Shown: positions 7,389 to 16,485, counted from the first letter of the stretch. The stretch is DNA of 64,000 bases from Pseudomonas sp. VD-NE ins (GCF_031882575.1 NZ_CP134772.1:2685001-2749000); one strand, 5' to 3'. Numbers and translations are program-made. Notes: a model not told the origin generated them from the sequence alone.

Positions 7389-8761
7389 GCGAGGGATCTC
7401 CGTAATTGGTTGAGCATGTCGGTGCGGGTGATCAGGCCATGGAAGCCTGATGCATCGGCGATGATGGCGACGAGGCCACGGCTGAGCACCGCTTCCAGCT
7501 CGGAAAGACTGGCAGCGGGGGCAAGGGTTTGCAGCTTGTCGGTCATCACGCTGGACACCGATTGGCTGAAGCGCGCGGCGTCTTCGTGCACCGGAAGCAG
7601 GATGTCTGATTCGTCGATCACACCGACCAGTTGCTTGCCTTCCACCAGCACCGGCAATTGCGAGACATCGGCCAGGCGCATGCGCTGGAACGCGGTCAGC
7701 AGGGTGTCGTCGGGGCCGACACTGATCACGCGGCCGTCCTCGAAGCGGCGGGCGATCAGGTCACGCAGGTCGCCATAACCCTTGCGCTGCAACAGGCCTT
7801 GATCGGTCATCCACTGGTCGTTGTAGACCTTCGACAGATAGCGCGTGCCGGTGTCGCAGACGAAGCTCACCACACGTTTCGGCTCGGTCTGTTCACGGCA
7901 ATAACGCAGCGCCGCCGCGAGCAGGGTGCCGGTCGACGAGCCGCCGAGAATGCCTTCAGCCTTGAGCAACTGACGGGCGTGATCGAAGCTTTCTTCATCG
8001 CTGATCGAGTAGGCGTGACGCACGCTGGAGAGATCGGTGATCGACGGAATGAAATCCTCGCCGATGCCTTCCACGGCCCAAGAGCCAGGCTTCGGCAGGG
8101 AGCCGTCGCGGCTGTATTGCGCCATCACCGAGCCGACTGGATCGGCGAGGACCATTTCCAGATCCGGTTGTACGCGTTTGAAGAAACGACTCAGGCCAGT
8201 CAGCGTACCGGCCGAACCGACACCGACAACGATGGCGTCCAGATCATGTTCAGTCTGCGCCCAGATCTCCGGCGCGGTGCTGCATTCATGAGCCAGCGGG
8301 TTGGCCGGGTTGTTGAACTGGTCGGCGAAAAATGCGCCGGGAATATCTTTGGCCAAACGTGCGGCGACATCCTGGTAATACTCGGGATGGCCCTTGCCGA
8401 CGTCGGAGCGGGTGATGTGCACCTCGGCACCCATGGCCTTCAAGTGCAGGACTTTCTCGGTGGACATTTTGTCCGGTACCACCAGCACCACGCGATAACC
8501 CTTGGCGCGGCCAACCAGTGCCAGGCCCAGGCCGGTGTTGCCGGCGGTGGCTTCGACGATAGTGCCGCCGGGTTGCAGGCGACCATCACGCTCGGCGGCG
8601 TCGATCATCGCCAGGCCGATGCGGTCCTTGATCGAACCACCGGGGTTCTGTGATTCGAGTTTGAGAAACAGCGTGCAAGGCCCGGTGTCGAAGCGGGTGA
8701 CTTGAACCAGTGGAGTATTGCCGATCAGCCCAAGTACGGCAGGGCGTGATTCCTTTGACAT
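7385..8761 (-). CDS. cystathionine beta-synthase with C-terminal CBS-domain pair
   Basis: A 458-residue PLP enzyme. Residues about 8-320 are the OAS-sulfhydrylase/CBS fold with the PLP lysine K45 in NPGGSIKDRIG, the TAGNTG phosphate/substrate loop and GGSSTGT. From about 335 to the end lies a pair of CBS domains, the regulatory (Bateman) module. It condenses serine and homocysteine to cystathionine. ATG 8761 was chosen because GAGGTG lies 6-8 bases upstream; a longer frame extends 29 codons further but enters the divergent promoter region. First gene of a two-gene operon with the gamma-lyase; divergent from metE, so homocysteine is split between methionine and cysteine fates at this locus. 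Confidence 0.9.
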   Translation of the reverse strand: MSKESRPAVLGLIGNTPLVQVTRFDTGPCTLFLKLESQNPGGSIKDRIGLAMIDAAERDGRLQPGGTIVEATAGNTGLGLALVGRAKGYRVVLVVPDKMSTEKVLHLKAMGAEVHITRSDVGKGHPEYYQDVAARLAKDIPGAFFADQFNNPANPLAHECSTAPEIWAQTEHDLDAIVVGVGSAGTLTGLSRFFKRVQPDLEMVLADPVGSVMAQYSRDGSLPKPGSWAVEGIGEDFIPSITDLSSVRHAYSISDEESFDHARQLLKAEGILGGSSTGTLLAAALRYCREQTEPKRVVSFVCDTGTRYLSKVYNDQWMTDQGLLQRKGYGDLRDLIARRFEDGRVISVGPDDTLLTAFQRMRLADVSQLPVLVEGKQLVGVIDESDILLPVHEDAARFSQSVSSVMTDKLQTLAPAASLSELEAVLSRGLVAIIADASGFHGLITRTDMLNQLRRSLA

Positions 8762-8873
8762 TTCTTCACCTCTTAATGGTGTTGATCGCGTTCCAATCGC
8801 GGGGAAAAGACTCGCGTGCAACATAGGCTCAGACATCGGCTGTCGCAACCTTTAGTCGGTCGTCAATACAGCC

Positions 8874-8899
8874 ATTTCGATCTAACGATAGATCGAAAT
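8874..8899. promoter_or_regulatory. 11-bp perfect inverted repeat, probable operator
   Basis: ATTTCGATCTA (8874-8884) and TAGATCGAAAT (8889-8899) are perfect complements around a 4-base centre. The site is 113 bp upstream of the cystathionine beta-synthase start and 275 bp upstream of metE, in the 412-bp divergent promoter region. Symmetry and size suit a dimeric helix-turn-helix repressor, for example an ArsR- or TetR-type sulfur regulator; the protein is not identified. Confidence 0.55.
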
Positions 8900-8992
8900 C
8901 AAAGACCTGCCGGGGCGGCTTCGAGTGCGTTTACACGGAGGCGTCATTGAGTTTTCAAAGGGCGTCTTCACTGGCACCAATCGCTTGATCTG

Positions 8993-9005
8993 TGAAGAAA
9001 TTTCC
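8993..9005. promoter_or_regulatory. metE: possible MetR site upstream of metE
   Basis: TGAA-GAAAT-TTCC (8993-9005) matches the MetR consensus TGAA-N5-TTCA at seven of eight fixed positions, about 170 bp before metE. A 12-bp AT palindrome, ATATAGCTATAT, follows at 9014-9025. MetR is the established activator of metE in enteric bacteria; its use here is inference. No cobalamin riboswitch is visible in front of metE. Confidence 0.35.
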
Positions 9006-9173
9006 TGCTGCGAATATAGCTATATGTTTTTGGTCGCGCGCAAGTCAGAGGCGTTTTCAGCGATGATTCGATCATGAGAGAAACTCGTGTTGATCAAGAT
9101 TAAATTGAGTTTGTCTCACTAGCGACCGATGCCGACAATGGCCGCCATCAACAGGACATTGGAGTTGTTTGTT

Positions 9174-11462
9174 ATGGCACTGGCCCATTCCCTTGGATTT
9201 CCGCGTATCGGTCGCGACCGCGAACTGAAAAAAGCGCAAGAGGCGTTCTGGAAAGGAGAACTGAACGAGGCCGGCCTGCGTGACGTCGGCCGTGAGCTGC
9301 GCAAGGTCCACTGGGACTTGCAGAAAAACGCTGGCATTGCGCTGCTGCCGGTCGGCGATTTCGCCTGGTACGACCAGGTCCTGACGCACTCGCTGATGTT
9401 CGGCGTCATCCCCGAGCGCTTCCGTCCGCATGACGGCAAAGCCAATCTGCAGACCCTGTTTGGCATGGCTCGTGGCGTTAGCGACAGCTGCTGCGGCGGT
9501 GCGCACGCCCAGGAAATGACCAAGTGGTTCGACACCAACTATCACTATCTCGTCCCGGAATTCAGTGCTGATCAGCAGTTCCAGTTGGGTTGGGAGCAGT
9601 TGTTCGAAGAAGTCGAAGAAGCCCGTGCGCTGGGCCACAACGTCAAACCGGTGATCATCGGCCCGCTGACGTATCTGTGGCTGGGCAAGGCCAAGGGCGC
9701 CGAATTCGACAAGCTGGATTTGCTCGATCGTTTGCTGCCGCTGTACGGGCAGATCTTCGCGCGTCTCGCTGCCCAAGGCGTCGAGTGGGTGCAGATTGAC
9801 GAGCCGATTCTGGTGCTCGACCTGCCGCAGGAATGGAAGAATGCTTTCGAGCGTGCCTACAACCAGATCCAGCGTGATCCGCTGAAGAAACTCCTAGCGA
9901 CTTACTTTGGTGGTCTGGAAGAAAACCTCGGTCTGGCGGCCAACCTGCCGGTCGACGGTTTACACATTGATCTGGTGCGTGCGCCGGAGCAGTACCCGAC
10001 CATTCTCGATCGTCTGCCGGCCTACAAAGTGTTGTCCCTGGGCGTGGTCAATGGCCGTAACGTCTGGCGCTGCGATCTGGAAAACGCCTTGGCGACATTG
10101 CGCCATGCCCATGAGCGTCTGGGTGAGCGTCTGTGGGTCGCGCCGTCCTGCTCGTTGTTGCACAGCCCGGTGGATCTGGGCCGTGAAGACAAACTCGATG
10201 CCGAGCTGAAAAGCTGGCTGGCCTTTGCTGTGCAGAAGTGCGAAGAAGTGGCTGTTCTGACGCATGCCGTCAATGAGCCGGAAGCGCCGAAAGTGCTGCG
10301 AGCATTGACCGAAAGCCGTTCGGTGCAGGCGGCTCGCGCTGCTTCGCCGCGCATTCACAAACCTGCGGTTCAGGCGCGGGTCGCGGCGATTACGGCCAAG
10401 GACAGCCAGCGTCAATCGCTGTTCGCCCAGCGCATCGCCAAGCAGCGCGCCGGCCTTGATCTGCCGTTGTTCCCGACTACGACGATCGGCTCGTTCCCGC
10501 AAACCGCGTCGATCCGTCTCGCTCGTCAGTCGTTCAAGCAAGGCAAGCTGACCGAAGCCGAATACACCGAAGCCATGCACAGCGAGATCCGTCACGCAGT
10601 GGAAATCCAGGAACGTCTGGGCCTCGATGTGCTGGTGCACGGTGAGGCCGAGCGTAACGACATGGTCGAGTACTTCGCCGAGCAACTCGACGGCTACGTG
10701 TTCACCCGTTTCGGCTGGGTACAAAGTTACGGTTCGCGCTGCGTGAAACCGGCGGTGATCTTCGGCGACCTCAGCCGCCCGAAAGCCATGACCGTGGAGT
10801 GGATCCGCTACGCCCAGGGCCTGACCGACAAAGTCATGAAAGGCATGTTGACCGGTCCTGTGACCATGCTGATGTGGTCGTTCCCCCGCGAAGACGTGAG
10901 CCGCGAAGTGCAGGCCCGCCAGTTGGCACTGGCCATTCGCGATGAAGTGGTCGATCTGGAAGCCGCCGGCATCAAGATCGTGCAGATCGACGAAGCGGCG
11001 TTCCGTGAAGGCCTGCCGTTACGTCAGGCGCAGTGGCAGCATTATCTGGACTGGGCAACTGAAGTGTTCCGCCTGTGCGCCTCCGGTGTGCGCGACGAAA
11101 CGCAGATCCACACGCACATGTGCTACAGCGAGTTCAACGATGTGATCGAGTCGATTGCGGCGATGGATGCTGACGTGATCACCATCGAAACCTCGCGTTC
11201 CGATATGGAGCTGCTGAACGCATTCGAAGCCTTCGCCTACCCGAACGAAATCGGCCCGGGCGTCTATGACATTCACTCGCCACGCATCCCGGATGCTGCG
11301 GAAATGGCTAATCTGCTGCGCAAGGCTGCCAAGCGGATTCCGGCCGAGCGGCTGTGGGTCAACCCGGATTGCGGTTTGAAAACCCGTGGCTGGCCGGAGA
11401 CGGAAGCGGCGCTGGTGCACATGGTCACCGCCGCCCGGCAACTGCGCAAAGAGCTGGCGTAA
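9174..11462 (+). CDS. metE: cobalamin-independent methionine synthase
   Basis: A 762-residue enzyme that methylates homocysteine with 5-methyltetrahydropteroyl-triglutamate in the cytosol. It begins [19 protein letters not shown], the standard MetE N-terminus. The C-terminal catalytic half has the zinc ligands H648 and C650 ([10 protein letters not shown]) and C733 ([10 protein letters not shown]). Length is normal for the family. ATG 9174 fits the family start; an in-frame ATG 45 bp upstream adds residues unlike MetE. It is divergent from the cystathionine beta-synthase operon and followed by a REPIN. Probably controlled by MetR and homocysteine. Confidence 0.96.
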   Translation: MALAHSLGFPRIGRDRELKKAQEAFWKGELNEAGLRDVGRELRKVHWDLQKNAGIALLPVGDFAWYDQVLTHSLMFGVIPERFRPHDGKANLQTLFGMARGVSDSCCGGAHAQEMTKWFDTNYHYLVPEFSADQQFQLGWEQLFEEVEEARALGHNVKPVIIGPLTYLWLGKAKGAEFDKLDLLDRLLPLYGQIFARLAAQGVEWVQIDEPILVLDLPQEWKNAFERAYNQIQRDPLKKLLATYFGGLEENLGLAANLPVDGLHIDLVRAPEQYPTILDRLPAYKVLSLGVVNGRNVWRCDLENALATLRHAHERLGERLWVAPSCSLLHSPVDLGREDKLDAELKSWLAFAVQKCEEVAVLTHAVNEPEAPKVLRALTESRSVQAARAASPRIHKPAVQARVAAITAKDSQRQSLFAQRIAKQRAGLDLPLFPTTTIGSFPQTASIRLARQSFKQGKLTEAEYTEAMHSEIRHAVEIQERLGLDVLVHGEAERNDMVEYFAEQLDGYVFTRFGWVQSYGSRCVKPAVIFGDLSRPKAMTVEWIRYAQGLTDKVMKGMLTGPVTMLMWSFPREDVSREVQARQLALAIRDEVVDLEAAGIKIVQIDEAAFREGLPLRQAQWQHYLDWATEVFRLCASGVRDETQIHTHMCYSEFNDVIESIAAMDADVITIETSRSDMELLNAFEAFAYPNEIGPGVYDIHSPRIPDAAEMANLLRKAAKRIPAERLWVNPDCGLKTRGWPETEAALVHMVTAARQLRKELA

Positions 11463-11486
11463 CGCTCAAACGGTATGACACCCGAT

Positions 11487-11580
11487 CCTGTGGGAGCGAG
11501 CTTGCTCGCGAAAGCGTCCTGTCAGTCAACATCAATCTTGGATGATCTGCCGCCTTCGCGAGCAAGCTCGCTCCCACAGG
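11487..11580. repeat. REPIN (GTGGGAGCGAGCTTGCTCGCG class)
   Basis: Two inverted REP halves, CCTGTGGGAGCGAGCTTGC and its complement, are separated by about 45 bp of unrelated sequence. Each half is itself an imperfect hairpin (GCGAGC/GCTCGC). It lies 25 bp after the metE stop. Related copies are at 30418, 35884, 36014, 48446 and 54357. Confidence 0.92.
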
Positions 11581-11668
11581 GATTAGTGCAAGGCATGAGA
11601 TTCTGGATGGCCTCACGGGACCTGTTGTTGCTACTGTGCCCAGCCGCATCTCAGGTGTTTGCCGCTAT

Positions 11669-12175
11669 ATGAGTGATCAACCCGTTATCCAGGCAGTGTC
11701 TGACGCCGACATTCCTGAAGTGCTGAATTTTGCCTTAAAGGCCCGCGCCGAGCTTTTCCCCAAGCTCAGCGCAACGGGCATGCCTGACGATCTGGCGCGT
11801 TTTGCCGAGGTTTATCTGCGTGGGGCAGGGCGCTTTCTGATCGCTCGCTACGAAGGGCAGATTGTCGCCTCAATCGGCTATCTCCGTTACGACCGGCGCT
11901 TCCCGCACTTGCCCTATCCGGATCTTAAGGTGGTGGAAGTCGTCCGCCTGTTTGTCCTGCCATCGCAGCGCCGCTCGGGGCTGGCCGGTGCGTTATATCG
12001 ATCACTCAGAGACCTGGCACTCGCCGAAGCAGTCGAGGTGATCTACCTGCACACCCATCCGTTTCTGCCGGGCGCCATTGAGTTCTGGCAGCGACAGGGT
12101 TTCGAGATTATTGACGTCGACGCTGACCCGGTCTGGCAAACAAACCACATGCACAACGTCATGAGTGAAATCTGA
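11669..12175 (+). CDS. GNAT-family N-acetyltransferase
   Basis: A 168-residue cytosolic protein with the GNAT pattern: an N-terminal strand-helix unit (QAVSDADIPEVLNFALKARAELF), beta-4 VVEVVRLFVLP, the acetyl-CoA loop QRRSGLAGALY, and FWQRQGFEIID near the end. ATG 11669 (MSDQPVIQ) was chosen over in-frame codons upstream that add residues unlike a GNAT start. Its 3' end overlaps the convergent ABC ATPase gene by 17 bp (12159-12175). Substrate unknown. Confidence 0.82.
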   Translation: MSDQPVIQAVSDADIPEVLNFALKARAELFPKLSATGMPDDLARFAEVYLRGAGRFLIARYEGQIVASIGYLRYDRRFPHLPYPDLKVVEVVRLFVLPSQRRSGLAGALYRSLRDLALAEAVEVIYLHTHPFLPGAIEFWQRQGFEIIDVDADPVWQTNHMHNVMSEI

Positions 12176-12923
12176 GAATCTGCGCCCCATCGAACGGGTC
12201 TGTCAGGTAATGCGCCCTGACCCCGAACGTCTCGTGTAACCGCTGTGGTGTCAGCACCTCCAGCGGCTTGCCCAACGCCACCAGCCGCCCGCGCTCCAGC
12301 ACTGCCAGGCGATCACACTTCAGCGCCTGATTGAGGTCATGCAAGGCGATCAGCGTGGTCACCGGCAACGCCTGCACGACGTTGAGAATGGTCAGTTGAT
12401 GCTGAATGTCGAGATGATTGGCCGGCTCATCCAACAGTAGAATTTGCGGGCGCTGCGCCAATGCTCGGGCAATGTGCACCCGCTGCCGTTCGCCGCCCGA
12501 CAGGCTGCGCCACAGACGCGTACGCAGGTGCGTCGCGTCAACGTCGGTGAGCGCTTGTTGGACGATCGCATCGTCCGTCGCCGACCACGGTTGCAGCGCC
12601 GACAGCCAGGGCGTGCGCCCGAGTGCCACGGCGTCGAACACGCGAATGCCGTCGTCGGTGTCGGCCTGTTGTTCGACCACCGCAAGCTTTTGCGCAATGC
12701 TGCGCCGGGCCATTTTGCCGAGGCGCTGACCTTCAAGCAGCACCTCGCCAGCGCTCGGTTCGCGCAATCCGGCCAGCAATTTCAACAGGGTGGATTTACC
12801 CGAGCCATTCGGCCCGACGATGCCCAGTGTTTCGCCGCGCTGCACCTCAAGGCTGACACCGTTGAGCAACTCGGCGCCGCGCACTTTGAACGTCAACCCG
12901 GAGCAACTCAGAACACTGCTCAT
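12159..12923 (-). CDS. cobalamin-type ABC importer, ATP-binding protein (BtuD/FecE-like)
   Basis: A 254-residue ABC ATPase: Walker A GPNGSGKST at 37-45, signature LSGGERQRV, Walker B ILLLDEPANHLD and the H-loop LIALHDLNQA. It resembles the FecE/BtuD/HmuV group that energises vitamin B12, haem and siderophore uptake. The ATG overlaps the stop of the permease gene by 4 bp. It is the third gene of an SBP-permease-ATPase operon downstream of a cobalamin riboswitch, so corrinoid or cobalt-compound import is the best reading. Confidence 0.85.
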   Translation of the reverse strand: MSSVLSCSGLTFKVRGAELLNGVSLEVQRGETLGIVGPNGSGKSTLLKLLAGLREPSAGEVLLEGQRLGKMARRSIAQKLAVVEQQADTDDGIRVFDAVALGRTPWLSALQPWSATDDAIVQQALTDVDATHLRTRLWRSLSGGERQRVHIARALAQRPQILLLDEPANHLDIQHQLTILNVVQALPVTTLIALHDLNQALKCDRLAVLERGRLVALGKPLEVLTPQRLHETFGVRAHYLTDPFDGAQILRFHS

Positions 12924-13936
12924 CGCGCTGATCTCCGACCCACCAGAATCAGGGCAAACACCGGGGCACCGACCAGTGCGGTTATCACCCCGACCGGAAT
13001 CACCTGCCCCTTGATCAGCGTGCGCGACAGCACATCAGCAGCAATCAGAAACACCGCGCCGCCCAACGCACTGGCCGGCAGCAGGCGTGCATGCCCGGTG
13101 CCAAGCAACAGCCGCGCGGCGTGGGGGATCACCAACCCGACAAAACCGATCGAGCCGACAATCGACACCATCACTGCCGTCACCAGCGCCGCGCAGCCAA
13201 TCAACAAAATCTGCACACGTCGCACCGGAATGCCGAGAGACGCCGCCGAATCCGCGCCAAAGGTAAACGCATCCAGCGCCCGCCGATGCCACAGACACAC
13301 GACCAACCCGAACACGGCCACCGGCACCGCCAACCACACCGACGGCCAACGCACGCCACCGAGATTGCCCAGCAGCCAGAACATGATCCCGCGTGCCTGC
13401 TCGGAGCTGGCCGAGCGGGTAATCAGAAACGCCGTCAGCGCATTGAACAGCTGCGAGCCGGCAATCCCCGCAAGAATGATTTGCCCGGTGCCGCTCGCCG
13501 AACCGCTGACCCGCGCCAGCAGAATCACCAGCACAAACGCTGTCACTGCGCCGGCAAATGCACCGACGGATAACGAGATCATTCCGGCGCCAACCCCGAG
13601 CAACGCCACCATCACCGCCCCGGTCGAGGCGCCGGCAGAAATCCCCAGCAGATAGGGATCCGCCAACGGGTTGCGCAGAAGCGACTGCAAGATCACCCCG
13701 CACGTCGCCAGACCGGCACCGCACGCGGCCGCGACCAGTGCGCGGGTCAAGCGGTAGTTCCAGACGATGCCTTCGTCGATAGGGTCGAGCACATGCCCGG
13801 CGCCCCACAATTTGTTCGCCAGCACTTGCACGACCACGCCCGGTTCAATCGAGGTTTCACCGATGGCCACGCCAGCAACTACGGCAATCAACAGCGTCGC
13901 CAGGGCCAGCAACGTACGGATCAGACTGGCACTCAT
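12920..13936 (-). CDS. FecCD/BtuC-family ABC permease
   Basis: A 338-residue inner-membrane protein with about ten hydrophobic helices. Family marks are the TRALVAAACGAGLATCGVILQ segment followed by NPLADPYLLGISAGAS, and GFVGLVIPHAARL near the C-terminus, the coupling region that meets the ATPase. Length is normal for BtuC. The start overlaps the stop of the binding-protein gene by 4 bp, and its own stop overlaps the ATPase start in the same way, so the three are translationally coupled. Import of cobalamin across the inner membrane is inferred from the riboswitch. Confidence 0.88.
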   Translation of the reverse strand: MSASLIRTLLALATLLIAVVAGVAIGETSIEPGVVVQVLANKLWGAGHVLDPIDEGIVWNYRLTRALVAAACGAGLATCGVILQSLLRNPLADPYLLGISAGASTGAVMVALLGVGAGMISLSVGAFAGAVTAFVLVILLARVSGSASGTGQIILAGIAGSQLFNALTAFLITRSASSEQARGIMFWLLGNLGGVRWPSVWLAVPVAVFGLVVCLWHRRALDAFTFGADSAASLGIPVRRVQILLIGCAALVTAVMVSIVGSIGFVGLVIPHAARLLLGTGHARLLPASALGGAVFLIAADVLSRTLIKGQVIPVGVITALVGAPVFALILVGRRSAR

Positions 13937-14946
13937 TGCGACAGGTCATAGCCGTTGATGGCCGTGGCCAGTTGCTCAATGCCGTCGAACATGCGCAGGC
14001 TCGCCTGCATGGCCATGGCGTCGAGAATGATGATGCGGTTGTGCTTCACCGCGTCCATATTGCGCGTCACCGGGTCGCTGCGCAGGAAGGCGAGTTTCTT
14101 TTCATAGTCGTCAGCGGGGAAGCGTCGGCGATCCATGCGCGCGATGACCAGGAAGGTCGGATTAGCCTTGGCGATGGTTTCCCAGCCGACCGTTGGCCAC
14201 TCTTCATCGGACTCCACCACGTTGCGCACGCCGAGGGTGCTGAGCATGAAATCGGGAATGCCTTTGTGCCCGGCCACGAATGGCTCGATGTCCATTTGTG
14301 CGCTGGAGAACCACACCAGTGCGCTGGCATCCTTGAGCTGTTTGCCTTGGGCGGTGGCGATCGATTTGGCGAGGCTGGCCTTGAGTTCATCATTGAGCTG
14401 CTGGCCACGCTCCTGCACATCGAAGATCTGCGCCAGTTGGCTCACGCTCTTGTAAATCGTGTCGATGCGGAACGGCGCCAGCCGCGTACCGTCGGCGCCG
14501 ACGAGGTTGTCCTTGGCTTCGCAATCGGAAGGTAGCAGGTAAGTCGGAATCTTCAGTTCATGAAACTGCTCGCGGGTGCCGACCGCACCTTGCGGGCCGA
14601 CCATCCATTCCAGCTCGACAGCCACCAGTTCCGGGCGCTTGCCGATCACCGATTCGAAACTCGGTTCGTTGTCGGCCAGGCGCTCGATCTGGTCGTTCTG
14701 CGCCTTGTATCTGGCCAATACATTGTTGAACCACAGTGACGTGCCGACGACTTTGTCGCTCAGGCCCATGGCGTAGAGCATTTCCGTGCCGGCCTGGCCG
14801 ATGGTCACGGTGCGCGTCGGTGCGTGCTGGAAGGTCAGGGTGCTGCCGCAGTTTTCTATCGTCAGTGGATAGACAGTCGGTGCCGCCTGCGCCAGGGCGC
14901 CAAGGCTCAGGCCGGTGATGAGGGTGGCAATGCGGGGCAGCAGCAT
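13933..14946 (-). CDS. periplasmic substrate-binding protein of cobalamin-type ABC importer (BtuF/FecB-like)
   Basis: A 337-residue secreted protein. ATG 14946 opens a Sec signal peptide (MLLPRIATLITGLSLGALAQA). The mature part follows the class III binding-protein plan: NCGSTLTFQHAPTRTVTIGQ, TEMLYAMGLSDKVVG, and a C-terminal half with TFLVIARMD. It would capture ligand in the periplasm and pass it to the BtuC-like permease encoded immediately downstream. It is first in the operon, 155 bp from the cobalamin riboswitch. It is less like E. coli BtuF than like general FeuA/FecB proteins, so the ligand call rests on the riboswitch. Confidence 0.84.
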   Translation of the reverse strand: MLLPRIATLITGLSLGALAQAAPTVYPLTIENCGSTLTFQHAPTRTVTIGQAGTEMLYAMGLSDKVVGTSLWFNNVLARYKAQNDQIERLADNEPSFESVIGKRPELVAVELEWMVGPQGAVGTREQFHELKIPTYLLPSDCEAKDNLVGADGTRLAPFRIDTIYKSVSQLAQIFDVQERGQQLNDELKASLAKSIATAQGKQLKDASALVWFSSAQMDIEPFVAGHKGIPDFMLSTLGVRNVVESDEEWPTVGWETIAKANPTFLVIARMDRRRFPADDYEKKLAFLRSDPVTRNMDAVKHNRIIILDAMAMQASLRMFDGIEQLATAINGYDLSQ

Positions 14947-15101
14947 GGGGCAGTCTCCGAGGGAACCGTACGGGGAGCGGGAGAGTACGGATCGGAAACA
15001 CATCTTCGAACGCAGTCAGGGCAACAGCGCAAGGCCGGGCAGTAAACAAAGACGCGCACGGCACGATGTCCTTCCCGGACACCCCGCCGGTTAGTAGTCA
15101 C

Positions 15102-15275
15102 TGTGCCGGCAGGTCTCCTGACTGATGCGTCATCGCCTGGCTCCGGCCTTCCCGGGGTTCACCCAGTGGCAGTCGTGGAGCAGGCTCGGCACCTACAGTT
15201 GCGGGGGCAGTTCCGGTCAATGCTGTGCAAGCATCTCGGATTCCCTATTAGTCCCCTTCGGGAACCGACGGCGGC
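15102..15275 (-). promoter_or_regulatory. cobalamin riboswitch
   Basis: Read on the minus strand, the region shows the cobalamin aptamer landmarks in order: the AGGGAATC element near the 5' side, the CCCCCGCAACTGTAG core, GCCACTGG, CCCGGGAAGGC, and the B12 box ending AGTCAGGAGACCTGCCGGC. It lies in the leader of the SBP-permease-ATPase operon that starts at 14946. Such elements lower expression when adenosylcobalamin is plentiful. The expression platform is not resolved by eye. The aptamer call is firm; the exact ends are approximate. Confidence 0.93.
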
Positions 15276-15326
15276 ATGGTAGTCGATCGAGCCGCTGAAG
15301 GGGAGACGAATCTGCCGTGGCGAGGA

Positions 15327-16262
15327 TTAGTGCTGGCTCATCAAACCGTGCAATACGCCCAAACGCAGACCCGGTTCTGACGGCAACATTTGTGCGATGC
15401 CGAACACTTTGAAGGCGGCCAGCATCAACACCAGACCGCCGGGCAAAATGCTCTGACGATGAGGTTGCAGCCCGGCCAGTTTCAGTTGCTGGACGTTGTT
15501 CACCTTCAGCAGAAGCAGCGACAGGCGCAGCAGTCCGCCGTAGGTGATGCCGTCCTGACCGTAGTCGTTGAGGCGATTGGCCTTGAGCACTTTAGCCAGC
15601 ATGCGCGCAGTGCCGGACGAACCGATGGTTTGCTGCCAGCCCTGCGCACGATAGCGCCGGGCAACCTTTTCAAACTGCAGGATGGCGAAGCGTTCGGCCT
15701 CCTGTAGCGCGCCGGCAGACACGTCACCGCCGCGAAAGAAGCGCGTGCTCAAGGTGCCGCTGCCGATGGCGATGCTTTCGGTGAGCAACGGTTGCGAGCC
15801 TTGGCCGAGGATCAGCTCGGTTGAGCCGCCGCCGATGTCGACCACCAGGCGCAGGTCTTCAGCGCTTGGCAAGGCGTGGGTCACGCCGGCATAGACCAGA
15901 CGCGCTTCTTCATGGCCGCAAATGACGTCGATGGGAAAGCCCAGATGCCGCTCGGCACTGGCCAGAAACAGCTGCGCATTGTCAGCCTCGCGCACCGCGC
16001 TGGTGGCCACCGCACGGACTCGGCCGGCCTCGAAACCGCGCAGCTTCTTGCCGAACCGCGCCAATGCTTGCCAGCCGCGATCCAGTGCCAAGGCATCCAG
16101 CGCGCCACCGTCAAAGCCCTCGGCGAGGCGTACCGGTTCGCGCAGGGTTTTCACTTCCTGAATCTGCAGGCCTTTTCGACTGCGCACTGACTGGCCGATC
16201 ATCAGGCGAAAGGCATTCGAACCCAGGTCGATGGCGGCAAACAGCGAGGCGTCTTCTTTCAT
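15327..16262 (-). CDS. Ppx/GppA-family exopolyphosphatase, short form
   Basis: A 311-residue protein of the ASKHA phosphatase fold. N-terminal AAIDLGSNAFRLMIG is the phosphate-1 loop; AVATSAVREADN, CGHEEARLVYAGV (with a likely catalytic Glu) and VVDIGGGSTELI follow in family order. It stops after the two actin-like domains and lacks the C-terminal HD-like part found in the roughly 500-residue Ppx and GppA proteins, so it is a single-module type. It should release phosphate from polyphosphate or hydrolyse pppGpp; which one cannot be read here. A Pho box lies about 110 bp upstream but points away from it. Confidence 0.87.
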   Translation of the reverse strand: MKEDASLFAAIDLGSNAFRLMIGQSVRSRKGLQIQEVKTLREPVRLAEGFDGGALDALALDRGWQALARFGKKLRGFEAGRVRAVATSAVREADNAQLFLASAERHLGFPIDVICGHEEARLVYAGVTHALPSAEDLRLVVDIGGGSTELILGQGSQPLLTESIAIGSGTLSTRFFRGGDVSAGALQEAERFAILQFEKVARRYRAQGWQQTIGSSGTARMLAKVLKANRLNDYGQDGITYGGLLRLSLLLLKVNNVQQLKLAGLQPHRQSILPGGLVLMLAAFKVFGIAQMLPSEPGLRLGVLHGLMSQH

Positions 16263-16373
16263 GGGAATCCTTGCAGAGCATCCGTCGCGAGGCTCAAGAC
16301 GGTTTGCGAGGATTCTGCCGTGATCTTGATGACATCCTGATGACGGGGCGGGGGCGATCTAATGAATTTGGTG

Positions 16374-16391
16374 CTGTCATGACACTGTCAT
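16374..16391 (+). promoter_or_regulatory. Pho box (PhoB site), exact direct repeat
   Basis: CTGTCAT (16374-16380), GACA, CTGTCAT (16385-16391): two perfect PhoB half-sites with the canonical 4-base spacer. A -10-like TATGCT follows at 16403-16408 after 11 bases, the spacing expected when the Pho box replaces the -35. The repeat direction makes the promoter read rightward (+). Confidence 0.75.
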
Positions 16392-16414
16392 TATCCGGCG
16401 TCTATGCTGGGGCC

Positions 16415-16467
16415 AATACATCGCGTGTTCTTAAAGTTTTTGCTGCCATTTTTGGCAGCTTTTTTTT
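16415..16467 (+). ncRNA. candidate phosphate-starvation small RNA (about 53 nt)
   Basis: Transcription from the Pho-box promoter would begin near 16415 and meet a strong intrinsic terminator after about 50 bases. The interval contains no ATG. The next same-strand gene starts only at 23601, so the transcript is not a leader of a visible gene. The RNA would consist of a short single-stranded 5' part (about 27 nt including TTCTTAAAG) and the terminator hairpin with a U tail, the layout of an Hfq-binding small RNA. Inferred from promoter and terminator only. Confidence 0.45.
16442..16467 (+). terminator. strong intrinsic terminator
   Basis: A perfect 7-bp stem, GCTGCCA (16442-16448) with TGGCAGC (16453-16459), a TTTT loop and eight T residues at 16460-16467. 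It lies 34 bp after the -10 of the Pho-box promoter. Confidence 0.85.
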
Positions 16468-16485
16468 GCCTGCGATTTAGCTGTT

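Noticed and set aside
16374..16391. The Pho box as the promoter of ppx or phnX.
   Set aside because: The half-site order directs transcription rightward, away from both minus-strand genes, and the reverse reading does not give two good half-sites.
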